From PALSA-607 sp036510735 (GTDB taxonomy: Bacteria; Actinomycetota; Actinomycetes; Acidothermales; Acidothermaceae), in contig DATCDK010000108.1 in assembly GCA_036510735.1 (NCBI GenBank), positions 1 to 23,979 of the forward strand: a DNA stretch of 23,979 nt. Reading direction: 5' to 3'. The translations under genes were made by a program, and so were the position numbers. This document shows positions 7,447 to 15,398 of the stretch, piece by piece (the first letter of the stretch is position 1; the number at the start of each line of letters is the position of its first letter). Below the pieces are notes generated by a model, which saw only the letters and a list, made by a program, of their open reading frames with translations, was not told where the DNA came from and ran no database searches.

Positions 7447-7475
7447 TTGCTTGCCAAAGCAAGTAGGTGCGTAAT
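7447..7475 (+). promoter_or_regulatory. Candidate promoter of the MBL-FMN reductase-MFS-esterase operon
   Basis: TTGCTT (7447-7452) and CGTAAT (7470-7475) are separated by 17 bases and lie 58 bases before the MBL start codon. The match is moderate. Operator site 3 covers the -35 and most of the spacer. Confidence 0.45.
7448..7466. promoter_or_regulatory. MarR operator candidate, site 3 (MBL operon / YcaC-like gene)
   Basis: TGCTTGCCAAAGCAAGTAG shares 17 of 19 bases with site 1 and 18 of 19 with site 2, in the same orientation. It lies in the 164-bp region between the divergent YcaC-like and MBL genes. Confidence 0.72.
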
Positions 7476-7533
7476 AGCTTCGTACCGAAGCCACGGTCAG
7501 TAGGGGCCGTGCCCGGTTCTCGAGGAGAGTCCT

Positions 7534-8499
7534 ATGACTGTTGATGGCACCGCTTCGACGCCCGACTACGTGCCCATCCCGCCGTCCTCATTCGGGCCCG
7601 CCTTGAACGAGCAGGGCTATCACGTCGGACGAGTGGAGCGGAACCTGTTCTGGGTGACCGATGGCACCTACCAGTCCGCGTTCCTCGCTACCGAGGAGGG
7701 TGTCGTCGTGTTCGACGCTCCCCCGACCATCGGCCACAACCTGCGCCGCGCGATCGACGAGATGGCCGCCGCGGAGGGCACCACGAACAAGGTGACGCAT
7801 CTGGTCTATTCACACCACCACGCAGACCACGCCGGCGCAGCGAACCTGCTCGGCGACGACGTCATCCGTATCGGTCACGAAGACACTCGGCGGTTGCTGC
7901 TTCGCGACAACGACCCGACGCGGCCGGCCCCTGAAGTCACGTTCCAGGACAACTACACGCTGAAGGTCGGCGGCGAGCGGGTCGAGCTGTCGTTCCAGGG
8001 CCCCAATCACTCGCCTGACAACATCTTCATGCACTTCCCCGACCACGACGCCATGATGCTCGTCGACATCGTCAACTCCGGCTGGGTGCCGATCTTCAAC
8101 CTCAACCTGAGCGAAGACGTACCCGGCTACATCGACGCGCCGGGCCAGGCGCTGGCGTACCCGTGGAAGCACTACATCGGCGGCCACCTCGGTCGGCTCG
8201 GTACGCGCGCCGACGTCGAACTCCACCAGCAATACATCGCCGACATCGTCGAGAGCTCAAAGGACGCACTCGGCAAGGTCGACCCGACCCCGTACTTCGT
8301 GAAATACGGACCCAACGTATGGGCGGCGGTCAAGGGATACCTCGGCGCGGTCACCGAACTCGCCACCAAGCCGGTCGTTGCCAAGTACACCGGCGTGCTC
8401 GGCTCGGCAGACGTCGAAGAGTTCACCTACAGCACGACCTTCATGATCATGCAGTCGATGCGTCTCGACCTCGGTGCGGGATCGCAGGTGCACCCGTGA
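7534..8499 (+). CDS. Metallo-beta-lactamase-fold hydrolase
   Basis: MBL-fold metallohydrolase, 321 aa, no signal peptide. The metal site is complete: HxHxDH in YSHHHADHAG (His94, His96, Asp98, His99), His159 in GPNHSPDN, Asp178 in MLVDIVNSG and His218 in IGGHLGRLG. The C-terminal third is helical. The fold covers lactonases, glyoxalases, sulfatases and others, and I cannot assign the substrate. A good ribosome site (GAGGAG) precedes the ATG. It is the first gene of a four-gene operon; its TGA overlaps the next gene's GTG by 4 bases. Operator site 3 lies upstream, placing it in the MarR regulon. Confidence 0.88.
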   Translation: MTVDGTASTPDYVPIPPSSFGPALNEQGYHVGRVERNLFWVTDGTYQSAFLATEEGVVVFDAPPTIGHNLRRAIDEMAAAEGTTNKVTHLVYSHHHADHAGAANLLGDDVIRIGHEDTRRLLLRDNDPTRPAPEVTFQDNYTLKVGGERVELSFQGPNHSPDNIFMHFPDHDAMMLVDIVNSGWVPIFNLNLSEDVPGYIDAPGQALAYPWKHYIGGHLGRLGTRADVELHQQYIADIVESSKDALGKVDPTPYFVKYGPNVWAAVKGYLGAVTELATKPVVAKYTGVLGSADVEEFTYSTTFMIMQSMRLDLGAGSQVHP

Positions 8500-9068
8500 C
8501 CCGGATCGGCGTCATCCTTGGCAGCACTCGCCCCGGGCGACGCGGTGAACCCGTCGCCCGGTGGGTGATGGACCACGCGAAAGAGCGAAAGGACGCCGAC
8601 TTCGAGCTCATCGACCTGGTCGACTATCCGCTGCCACACCTCGACGAGCCGCTGCCGCCGAGCATGGGGCAGTACCAGAACGAACACACCCGGCAGTGGT
8701 CGGCCACCATCAGTCGCTTCGACGGATTCGTGTTCGTCACCCCCGAGTACAACCACGGAACGTCGGGTGTGTTGAAGAACGCCATCGACTTTCTGTACGC
8801 GGAGTGGAACAACAAGGCAATGGGCGTGGTCTCCTACGGTGTCGTTGGCGGGGCCAGAGCAGCGGAACATCTGCGCCTGGTCGCCGGCGAACTGCAGATG
8901 GCCGACGTCCGCACGAACGTTGCGCTCTCCATGTTCAGCGACTTCGAAAACTTCACCGACCTCAAACCCGCTCCGTATCAGGCCGGCGCCCTCGACACGC
9001 TGTTCAGCCAGGTCATTGCCTGGAGCGAGGCGCTGGCGCCACTGCGACAAGCTTCTAAAGCCGCGTAG
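8496..9068 (+). CDS. NADPH-dependent FMN reductase
   Basis: Flavodoxin-like NAD(P)H:FMN/quinone reductase, 190 aa. The FMN-phosphate loop is GVILGSTRPGRRGEPVA near the start, and the isoalloxazine-contact motif is FVTPEYNHGTSGVLKNAIDFLY. Both are signatures of the chromate/quinone/azo-dye reductase group. The frame is open far upstream, but only the GTG at 8496 gives the family N-terminus. It overlaps the MBL stop as GTGA and so is translationally coupled. Two-electron reduction of quinones or azo compounds would fit a MarR-controlled detoxification operon. Confidence 0.9.
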   Translation: MTRIGVILGSTRPGRRGEPVARWVMDHAKERKDADFELIDLVDYPLPHLDEPLPPSMGQYQNEHTRQWSATISRFDGFVFVTPEYNHGTSGVLKNAIDFLYAEWNNKAMGVVSYGVVGGARAAEHLRLVAGELQMADVRTNVALSMFSDFENFTDLKPAPYQAGALDTLFSQVIAWSEALAPLRQASKAA

Positions 9069-9073
9069 CCGTC

Positions 9074-10669
9074 ATGGCTTCCGACGCTGAACTGGACGCC
9101 GAAGGCAAGCACGAGGAGAAGCACGAGGGCCACGAGAACCGACTCGAGTCGTTCGAACAGTCGGTCGAAGGGTCGTTCGAGGACGTGATCGGGGAGATCG
9201 AAGAACTGCCCAGTCGCCGGTGGTGGGCCTTAGGAGTGATCGCACTCGCGCAACTGATGGTGGTGCTCGACGGCACCGTTGTGACCATCGCGTTGCCGTC
9301 CGCGCAACGCGCTCTGCATATCTCCAACGCCGATCGGCAATGGGCGATCACCGCGTACACACTCGCGTTCGGTGGCCTGCTCTTGCTAGGTGGAAGGATC
9401 GCCGACTACCTAGGCCGCAAACGCATCTTCCTCGTCGGACTACTCGGGTTCGCGGCAGCGTCGGCGCTCGGCGGTGCGGCCCAAAACGGCGCGACACTGT
9501 TCGGCGCAAGGGCGATCCAAGGTCTGTTCGCGGCGCTACTTGCACCCGCTGCGTTGTCACTCATCACGGTGACATTCACCGAAGTCAAGGAACGGTCGAG
9601 AGCGTTCGCCGTCTACGGCGCTATCTCGGGCGGTGGCGCCGCGATCGGCTTGATCCTGGGCGGCGCGCTGACCGAGTACGCATCGTGGCGCTGGTGCCTG
9701 TTCATCAACGTGCCTATCGCGATTGCGGCCTTCATCGCCGGCACGATCCTGGTCACCGAGAGCAAGGCCGAACGCGGGAGTTCCTACGACATTCCTGGCG
9801 CTGTGCTCGGCACAGCGGGGCTCGTCGCTCTCGTCTACGGATTCACCGAAGCAGCGAAGTCCGGTGTCGGCTGGCTCTCTGTCGAGGCCATCAGCTACCT
9901 CGTCGGCGCCGCCATCTTGCTGGTCGCGTTTGTGCTCGTCGAGTTGCGGTCGAAGAGTCCGCTGTTGCCGATGCGGGTGATCCTCGATCGCAATCGCGGT
10001 GGCACGTATCTCGCCTCGCTACTTGTCTTCGCCGGCCTGTTCGCGATGTTCCTGTTCCTGAGTTACTACTTCCAGTACAACTTGCATTACAGCGCCCTCA
10101 AGTCGGGCGTTGCATTCCTTCCGTTCAGTGGCGGCATCATCGTCACCTCGGGCCTGGTGTCAGGCATACTGCCGCACACCGGACCCAAACCGCTCATGCT
10201 CATCGGCCTCGCGATGGGCACCGCAGGTCTGGTCACCTTCGCCTTCATCACTGACACCAGCAGCTGGGTGACCAGCGTGCTGCCCGGCGAATTACTGATG
10301 AGCGTCGGCCTGGCGCTGGTGTTCGTGCCGCTCTCGAGCCTCGCGCTCACCGGCGTAAGTAGCAACGACGCAGGGGTCGCCAGCGCAGTGCTCAACTCCA
10401 GCCAACAGATCGGCGGGTCCCTAGGAACCGCGCTGTTGAACACGTTCTACGCGAGTGCGGTCACGTCGTATGTCGTGGCCCATCACCTCTCGCCGTACGC
10501 GTTCAATCCACTCGCGGCGATCCACGGCTATCACGTCGCGTTCTGGATCGGGGTCGGCCTGATCGCCGCGGCGTTCGTGGCCATCTTGGTCCTGGTCAAT
10601 GCACGCAAGGACGCCATCACCCCGCAGCCCGCCACATCACCCGACGCGCAACGACAGGAGAAGTACTGA
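9074..10669 (+). CDS. MFS drug exporter, DHA2 (EmrB/QacA-like) family
   Basis: Proton-driven multidrug-type efflux pump, 531 aa, with about 14 hydrophobic segments. Family motifs: LMVVLDGTVVTIALPSAQRAL in the first helix, WAITAYTLAFGGLLLLGGRIADYLGRKRIF (motif A region) and GAISGGGAAIGLILGGALTEY. Odd is a hydrophilic 50-residue N-terminus rich in Glu and His (EGKHEEKHEGHENRLESFEQ), which is cytoplasmic and could bind metal. Only 5 bases separate it from the FMN reductase, and its TGA shares a base with the ATG of the esterase. It probably exports the compound processed by its neighbours. It uses a rare TTA codon near 10290 (GEL-L). Confidence 0.92.
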   Translation: MASDAELDAEGKHEEKHEGHENRLESFEQSVEGSFEDVIGEIEELPSRRWWALGVIALAQLMVVLDGTVVTIALPSAQRALHISNADRQWAITAYTLAFGGLLLLGGRIADYLGRKRIFLVGLLGFAAASALGGAAQNGATLFGARAIQGLFAALLAPAALSLITVTFTEVKERSRAFAVYGAISGGGAAIGLILGGALTEYASWRWCLFINVPIAIAAFIAGTILVTESKAERGSSYDIPGAVLGTAGLVALVYGFTEAAKSGVGWLSVEAISYLVGAAILLVAFVLVELRSKSPLLPMRVILDRNRGGTYLASLLVFAGLFAMFLFLSYYFQYNLHYSALKSGVAFLPFSGGIIVTSGLVSGILPHTGPKPLMLIGLAMGTAGLVTFAFITDTSSWVTSVLPGELLMSVGLALVFVPLSSLALTGVSSNDAGVASAVLNSSQQIGGSLGTALLNTFYASAVTSYVVAHHLSPYAFNPLAAIHGYHVAFWIGVGLIAAAFVAILVLVNARKDAITPQPATSPDAQRQEKY

Positions 10670-11577
10670 TGAGCAAAGAGCAGCAACTCCAGTTGGATGC
10701 CATCTTGCGCCAGGGCGGCCTCGATCAGGCCGGCGAGGTCGCGCCCCTACGGGCTGCGTTCAACGAACTAATGTCACACGTGCCGGTGGCTCCCGACGTC
10801 CAGCAGAAGCCCACAACAATCGGCGGTATCGATGGCATCGAGGTCACCATCGACGGCGGCAAATCCGAGAACGTGATCCTCTATTTCCACGGCGGCGTGT
10901 ACGTCATCGGGACAGCGATTGCGTCCGTCCCGCTCGTCAGCGAGGTCGTGCGACGAGCAGGCGCCAAAGCCATCACCCTCGACTACCGGCTAGCCCCCGA
11001 AAACCCTTACCCCGCCGCGATCGACGACGCCCGAGCTGCCTACGAAGCACTGCTAAAGCAAGGCCTTGATCCAGGTCAAATCGCCCTCGCAGGTGAGTCC
11101 GCCGGATGCGGGCTAGCGGTGGCCACCCTCCTTGCTTTACGAGAGGCCGGGACGCCGCTGCCGTCCGCCGCGTACTTGATGTCGCCCTACGTCGACCTGA
11201 CCCTCTCGGGAGAGACGCTGAATCAGAGGGAGGCGCGCGACGCAGTCCTCAATCCGGCCGGGCTTCGTGCCCGCGTACCGGACTACGTCGGCAATGCCGA
11301 CGCCGCTGACCCACTCATCAGCCCGATCTTCGGCGACCTCAGCGGATTGCCGCCGCTGCTCATCCAGGTGGGCTCGAACGAGATCCTGCTGAGCGACGCG
11401 CTCCGGCTTGCTGCACGCGCCGCCCTTGACGACGTCCAGGTCACGCTCGAGGTCACCCCCGGCGTCCCGCATGTGTTTCAAGGTTTTGCAGGTCTACTCG
11501 ATGAGGCCGGAGCGGCGCTCGACCACGCAGCGGACTTCTTGAACACGCAGTTCGCGCACGCTCCGACCCACGTCTGA
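10669..11577 (+). CDS. Alpha/beta hydrolase, hormone-sensitive-lipase-like esterase
   Basis: Serine esterase/lipase of the HSL group (bacterial family IV), 302 aa, cytoplasmic. The oxyanion-hole motif is YFHGGVYVIG (His74-Gly75-Gly76), the nucleophile elbow LAGESAGCG (Ser144), followed by the acid candidate Asp243 and the base His268 in GVPHVFQGF. DYRLAPENPYPAAIDD is also typical. It hydrolyses esters of small acyl chains; the natural substrate is unknown. It overlaps the MFS stop by one base (TGATG), with AGGAG upstream, and ends the operon. The stop codon lies in a hairpin. Confidence 0.92.
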   Translation: MSKEQQLQLDAILRQGGLDQAGEVAPLRAAFNELMSHVPVAPDVQQKPTTIGGIDGIEVTIDGGKSENVILYFHGGVYVIGTAIASVPLVSEVVRRAGAKAITLDYRLAPENPYPAAIDDARAAYEALLKQGLDPGQIALAGESAGCGLAVATLLALREAGTPLPSAAYLMSPYVDLTLSGETLNQREARDAVLNPAGLRARVPDYVGNADAADPLISPIFGDLSGLPPLLIQVGSNEILLSDALRLAARAALDDVQVTLEVTPGVPHVFQGFAGLLDEAGAALDHAADFLNTQFAHAPTHV

Positions 11578-11590
11578 CGTCAGAGCGTGG
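11568..11590 (+). terminator. Hairpin spanning the esterase stop codon
   Basis: CCACG-TCTGACGTCAGA-G-CGTGG is an 11-bp palindrome arm pair with one bulged G. It contains the perfect 12-bp palindrome TCTGACGTCAGA, and the TGA stop (11575-11577) lies inside. It is the likely end of the MBL operon transcript, without a U-tract. Confidence 0.45.
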
Positions 11591-11665
11591 CCGACGGGAA
11601 GCCGACCGGCGGCTGGTCGACCCCACCTGAACCGCAGCTACTGGCCGCGGTGTTGACTGGAACAC

Positions 11666-12106
11666 ATGCCACTAGAAGGTGAGTACGCACCCAACACCGA
11701 GGCGTGGGTACGCGACCAGGTCGAACTGTACGAGCGTACCGACGGCGCGCAAGGGAATACCTTTCGCGATACCGGACTGCCTATCGTGATCGTCACCAAT
11801 CGCGGCGCGGTCAGCGGAAAGCTGCACAAGACGCCGGTGATGCGCGTCGAGCACGACGGCCAGTATGCCGTCGTAGCGTCGCGAGGTGGCGCGCCAAAGC
11901 ACCCGCGCTGGTACTACAACATCCGGGCGAATCCACACGTCGAACTCCAGGACGGCTCCCGGAAACTTGACATGACCGCACGTGAGATCACCGGCGACGA
12001 GCGCGCGCAGTGGTGGGATCGCGCAGTCGCGGCGTACCCGCCGTACGCCGAGTACCAGCGCAAGACCGAGCGGGTCATTCCAGTGTTTGTGCTCGAGCCG
12101 CAATGA
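11666..12106 (+). CDS. F420H2-dependent (Ddn-type) nitroreductase-family oxidoreductase
   Basis: Deazaflavin (F420)-dependent oxidoreductase of the Ddn family, 146 aa. Family signatures: GLPIVIVTNRGAVSGKLHKTPVMRVEH, then YAVVASRGGAPKHPRWYYNIRANPHVELQDG, and WWDRAVAAYPPYAEYQRKT near the end. The family includes the mycobacterial enzyme that activates nitroimidazoles; physiological roles include quinone reduction. F420 is an actinobacterial cofactor, in line with the rest of the window. It lies 88 bases after the esterase and after a hairpin, so probably has its own promoter. The upstream ribosome site is weak. It is convergent with cbs. Confidence 0.92.
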   Translation: MPLEGEYAPNTEAWVRDQVELYERTDGAQGNTFRDTGLPIVIVTNRGAVSGKLHKTPVMRVEHDGQYAVVASRGGAPKHPRWYYNIRANPHVELQDGSRKLDMTAREITGDERAQWWDRAVAAYPPYAEYQRKTERVIPVFVLEPQ

Positions 12107-12139
12107 CGACGACAACACTGCGCACCAAGGACGGCCGCC

Positions 12140-12177
12140 AGCGAGAGCCTGGTCGGCCCGCACTAGCGATTCTCGCT
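12140..12177. terminator. Weak inverted repeat between convergent Ddn-like and cbs genes
   Basis: AGCGAGA (12140-12146) pairs with TCTCGCT (12171-12177), and a tighter AGCGA-TTC-TCGCT (12165-12177) lies at the cbs stop. It is the only structure in the short convergent gap. A weak candidate. Confidence 0.3.
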
Positions 12178-13541
12178 CAGTGCGCAAGGAACCCGAGGAG
12201 GTCTTGCCGAGTAAGGATGCCGGCCGGCTTTCCATCGATCAGCACGACCGCGGCGTCCGCCGTTTCAAGAGCAGTCATGGCGGCGGCCACCGGCTCGCCA
12301 CCACCGATCATCGGTAGTGGTGCAGAGATGTGCTTCTCGAGCGCGTCGGACAGCGCGGCGCGCCCGGAGAACAACGCATCGAGCAGATCGCGCTCGACAA
12401 CCGAACCAATGACCTCAGCCGACATGACGGGCGGTTCGGCGCGCACGACCGGCACCTGCGAGACGCCGTACTCGCGCAACACGTCGATCGCCTCGCGCAC
12501 GGTCTCCGTCGGATGCAAGTGCACCATCTCTGGCAGCCGGGTTCCCTTGCGCTTCAGCACATCGGCAACGGTGGTCGAACTCGAGCCGGCCAAGAAGCCG
12601 TAGTCGGCCATCCACTCGTCGTTGAAGATTTTCGACAAGTAGCCACGCCCTGAGTCGGGCAACAACACCACCACGACGTCGCTCGGCGAGAGCGAGGCAG
12701 CAACCTGCGCGGCCGCCACCACCGCCATGCCACTCGACCCACCGACGAGGATCCCCTCGTCGCGGGCCAGCCGACGCGTCATGAGGAAGGAATCCTTGTC
12801 AGAGACGGCGATGATTTCGTCGCAGATGGTGCGGTCGTAGGTGGTCGGCCAGAAGTCCTCGCCTACGCCCTCGACGAGATACGGCCGCCCGGTCCCACCG
12901 GAATAGACCGAGCCTTCAGGGTCGGCTCCGACGATGCGAACCGCGCCCTCAGAGACCTCTTTCAGAAAGCGTCCGGTGCCGCTGATCGTGCCGCCGGTGC
13001 CGATGCCGGCGACAAAGCAGGTGATTTGCCCGTCGGTCTGACCCCACAGCTCGGGCCCCGTGGTCTCGTAGTGCGAGCGAGGGTTGTCACGGTTGCTGTA
13101 CTGATCCGGCTTCCAGGCGCCGTCGATCTCGCGCACCAACCGGTCCGACACGGAGTAATACGACTCGGGATCCTCAGGCGCCACGGCCGTCGGGCACACC
13201 ACGACCTGCGCGCCATAACCCTTGAGAACGTTGATTTTTTCAGCGCTCATCTTGTCGGGCATCACGAACACGCACTTGTAACCCTTGCGTGCCGCAACGA
13301 TGGCAAGACCGACACCAGTGTTACCCGAGGTCGGTTCGACGATCGTGCCGCCGGGCTTCAGCGCACCCGTTGCTTCGGCAGTCTCGACCATCCGCACCGC
13401 GATGCGGTCTTTCACCGAGCCGCCAGGATTCAGCTGCTCGAGCTTCGCCAGTAACTGGGCACCGCCGGGCACCGCGATCCTCGATAACCGGACCAGCGGG
13501 GTGTCGCCGATGAGATCGAGCAAGCTGTCATGAATATCCAC
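12177..13541 (-). CDS. cbs: Cystathionine beta-synthase
   Basis: PLP enzyme joining serine and homocysteine into cystathionine (reverse transsulfuration), 454 aa. The fold-type II core has the PLP lysine in LNPGGSVKDR (Lys44), the substrate/phosphate loop EPTSGNTGVGL, GIGTGGTISGTGRFL, and GGSSGMAVVAA near the end of the core. From about residue 330 there is a tandem CBS-domain pair (VSQVPVVRAEPP; AAVVLIDGKPAGILTRQDLL), the regulatory module, which separates it from plain cysteine synthases. The length and order match mycobacterial Cbs (Rv1077). The start is a GTG with no Shine-Dalgarno. It is divergent from the thiolase; the same pair of functions lies close together in M. tuberculosis (fadA3 near cbs). 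Confidence 0.93.
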   Translation of the reverse strand: MDIHDSLLDLIGDTPLVRLSRIAVPGGAQLLAKLEQLNPGGSVKDRIAVRMVETAEATGALKPGGTIVEPTSGNTGVGLAIVAARKGYKCVFVMPDKMSAEKINVLKGYGAQVVVCPTAVAPEDPESYYSVSDRLVREIDGAWKPDQYSNRDNPRSHYETTGPELWGQTDGQITCFVAGIGTGGTISGTGRFLKEVSEGAVRIVGADPEGSVYSGGTGRPYLVEGVGEDFWPTTYDRTICDEIIAVSDKDSFLMTRRLARDEGILVGGSSGMAVVAAAQVAASLSPSDVVVVLLPDSGRGYLSKIFNDEWMADYGFLAGSSSTTVADVLKRKGTRLPEMVHLHPTETVREAIDVLREYGVSQVPVVRAEPPVMSAEVIGSVVERDLLDALFSGRAALSDALEKHISAPLPMIGGGEPVAAAMTALETADAAVVLIDGKPAGILTRQDLLGFLAH

Positions 13542-13547
13542 GGTTCG

Positions 13548-13553
13548 AGCCTA
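13548..13553 (-). promoter_or_regulatory. Candidate -10 of a leaderless cbs promoter
   Basis: On the minus strand TAGGCT is followed by 6 bases and the GTG start, the spacing expected if transcription begins at the start codon. The same layout (TAGCCT, 6 bases, GTG) occurs at marR. A weak -35 (TTGCGG, 13578-13573) lies 19 bases upstream. Confidence 0.4.
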
Positions 13554-13605
13554 GCGAGTTACGCTGCGTTGACCGCAACTCTCACCCCACAGCACGGAGA
13601 CCCCA

Positions 13606-14826
13606 ATGCCCGAGGCCGTCATCGTCGCGACCGCACGGTCGCCGATCGGACGCGCCCACAAAGGTTCGATGACGCAACTTCGGCCCGACGAACTAACCGC
13701 GACCATCGTCAGAGCCGCTCTCGACAAGGTGCCGCAACTCAATCCTGGCGAGATCGACGACTTGATGCTCGGGTGCGGACTGCCCGGCGGTGAGCAGGGC
13801 TTCAACATGGCGCGAGTTGTCGCCGTCCGCCTTGGATTTGATCGGCTACCGGCGACGACCGTCACTCGTTACTGTGCGTCGTCTCTACAGACGACCCGCA
13901 TGGCGTTTCACGCGATCAAAGCCGGCGAGGGCGACGTGTTCATCAGCGCCGGCGTCGAGTGCGTGAGCCGTTTCGTGCACGGCAGTTCGGACAACCATCC
14001 GGATACCCGCAACCCGTACTTCGCGGGCGCAGTCGCGCGTACGAGCACCAGAGCCGCGGGCGGCGCGCCGACCTGGCAGGATCCGCGGGCGGAGTATCAC
14101 GTGCCCGACATTTACATCGCCATGGGCCAGACCGCCGAGAACGTCGCGCAGCTGAAGGGGATCTCCCGCGCGATGCAAGACGAGTTCGGCTGCCGCTCAC
14201 AAAACCTGGCCGAAAAGGCTTTGGCTGCAGGCTTTTGGCAGCGCGAGATCACGCCGGTGACCCTTCCGGACGGCACGGTCGTCGACCACGATGACGGGCC
14301 GCGGGCCGGCACAACACTCGAGAAGTTGGCGACGCTCGAACCGGTGTTCCGCCCCGACGGGACGGTGACGGCCGGCAACTGTTGTCCGTTGAACGACGGC
14401 GCGGCAGCAGTGATCGTGATGTCCGACGTCAGGGCGCGCGAACTCGGCATCACGCCCTTGGCGCGCATCGTCTCGACCGGTGTCTCGGCGCTGTCGCCGG
14501 AGATCATGGGCCTTGGCCCCGTCGAGGCGAGCAAGCAGGCGCTACGTCGCGCAGATATGAGCATCCACAACATCGACCTGGTCGAGATCAACGAAGCGTT
14601 CGCCGCCCAGGTGATCCCCAGCTACCAAGAGCTCGGTATCGACCTCGACAAGCTCAACGTCAACGGCGGCTCGATCGCGGTCGGGCACCCGTTCGGCATG
14701 ACGGGCGCGCGCATCACCGGCACGCTGTTGAACTCACTGAAGTTCCACGACGCCGCGATCGGGCTGGAGACGATGTGCGTCGGCGGCGGCCAAGGCATGG
14801 CGATGATTTTCGAGCGCCTCAGCTAG
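13606..14826 (+). CDS. Acetyl-CoA acetyltransferase / thiolase (FadA3-like)
   Basis: Thiolase, 406 aa, which splits 3-ketoacyl-CoA in beta-oxidation or condenses acyl-CoAs. The nucleophile Cys is in TVTRYCASSLQTTRMA (Cys90). The other catalytic parts are NEAFAAQVIP (329-338), GHPFGMTGARITGTLL (His361) and the second Cys in ETMCVGGGQGMAM (Cys391). GHPFGMTGAR with Phe for the usual Leu is a modest variation. GGAG lies a few bases before the ATG. The position beside cbs recalls mycobacterial fadA3. It ends 2 bases from the stop of a convergent gene. Confidence 0.92.
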   Translation: MPEAVIVATARSPIGRAHKGSMTQLRPDELTATIVRAALDKVPQLNPGEIDDLMLGCGLPGGEQGFNMARVVAVRLGFDRLPATTVTRYCASSLQTTRMAFHAIKAGEGDVFISAGVECVSRFVHGSSDNHPDTRNPYFAGAVARTSTRAAGGAPTWQDPRAEYHVPDIYIAMGQTAENVAQLKGISRAMQDEFGCRSQNLAEKALAAGFWQREITPVTLPDGTVVDHDDGPRAGTTLEKLATLEPVFRPDGTVTAGNCCPLNDGAAAVIVMSDVRARELGITPLARIVSTGVSALSPEIMGLGPVEASKQALRRADMSIHNIDLVEINEAFAAQVIPSYQELGIDLDKLNVNGGSIAVGHPFGMTGARITGTLLNSLKFHDAAIGLETMCVGGGQGMAMIFERLS

Positions 14827-14828
14827 GT

Positions 14829-15395
14829 CTACCGGTACTCGGCGACGACCTCGATCAACCCAACGATGTTTCGGTTCATGTCGCCCAGTTCCTCGGCCGG
14901 AATCCAATACTCAAGAATCCCGCGGCCGCCTACCTGCTGAATCTGGTACCGATCGAGGAAGCTCTGCTTGACCTCGAACGTCGTCACGTAGCCCACGCCG
15001 GACCGCTTCACATTCCAGTCCCGTGCGATGGTCGCCGCGTATTGGCGGCTGAGCACCGGATAGAAGATCGGCTGGTCCGGAAGTCGAGGCGGCCAAGCAC
15101 GCCATCCTGACGCTTCAACCAACGCCAATTCCTCCGGCCCGGTCGGCCGCCACAAACGAACGGTGTCTGCTTTGTGGTTCACGCGACGTCGCGGGCCCCT
15201 GATCCGATCCTGCATCGAGCCAGACACCAGGACAAGGACGGTACCGACGCCGAGGAATGCCGCTGCAAGAAGAAACGCGGTTCGGGTGCCGATGAGAATG
15301 AAAACGATGCCTAGCCCACCCAGCGCGATGCCGATTCGGAGAGTCTCCCCAAGCAGAATCTCGAGTGGCCACCGGTATCTCCGTCTAAGCGCCAC
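14829..15395 (-). CDS. Two-helix membrane protein with a conserved soluble domain of unknown function
   Basis: 188 aa, GTG start. Two hydrophobic segments lie near the N-terminus (about 18-37 and 40-58), followed by a soluble domain. The latter reads VRLWRPTGPEELALVEASGW, PPRLPDQPIFYPVLSRQYA, GVGYVTTFEVKQSFLDRYQIQ and YWIPAEELGDMNRNIVGLIEV. I recognise this pattern from small stand-alone bacterial proteins often loosely labelled 'ADP-ribosylation/crystallin J1', whose function is not known to me. The stand-alone forms lack the membrane part. It lies 3 bases after the lipoprotein gene on the same strand, so they probably form an operon at the cell surface or membrane. Confidence 0.75.
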   Translation of the reverse strand: MALRRRYRWPLEILLGETLRIGIALGGLGIVFILIGTRTAFLLAAAFLGVGTVLVLVSGSMQDRIRGPRRRVNHKADTVRLWRPTGPEELALVEASGWRAWPPRLPDQPIFYPVLSRQYAATIARDWNVKRSGVGYVTTFEVKQSFLDRYQIQQVGGRGILEYWIPAEELGDMNRNIVGLIEVVAEYR

Positions 15396-15398
15396 CGG

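Noticed and set aside
8443..8458. tgatcatgcag inside the MBL gene, like the arm of the terminal palindrome
   Set aside because: Only 11 bases, within codons for MIMQ, with no inverted partner.
8163..8495. Upstream extension of the FMN reductase frame
   Set aside because: It overlaps the MBL gene in another frame; the flavodoxin fold starts at GTG 8496.
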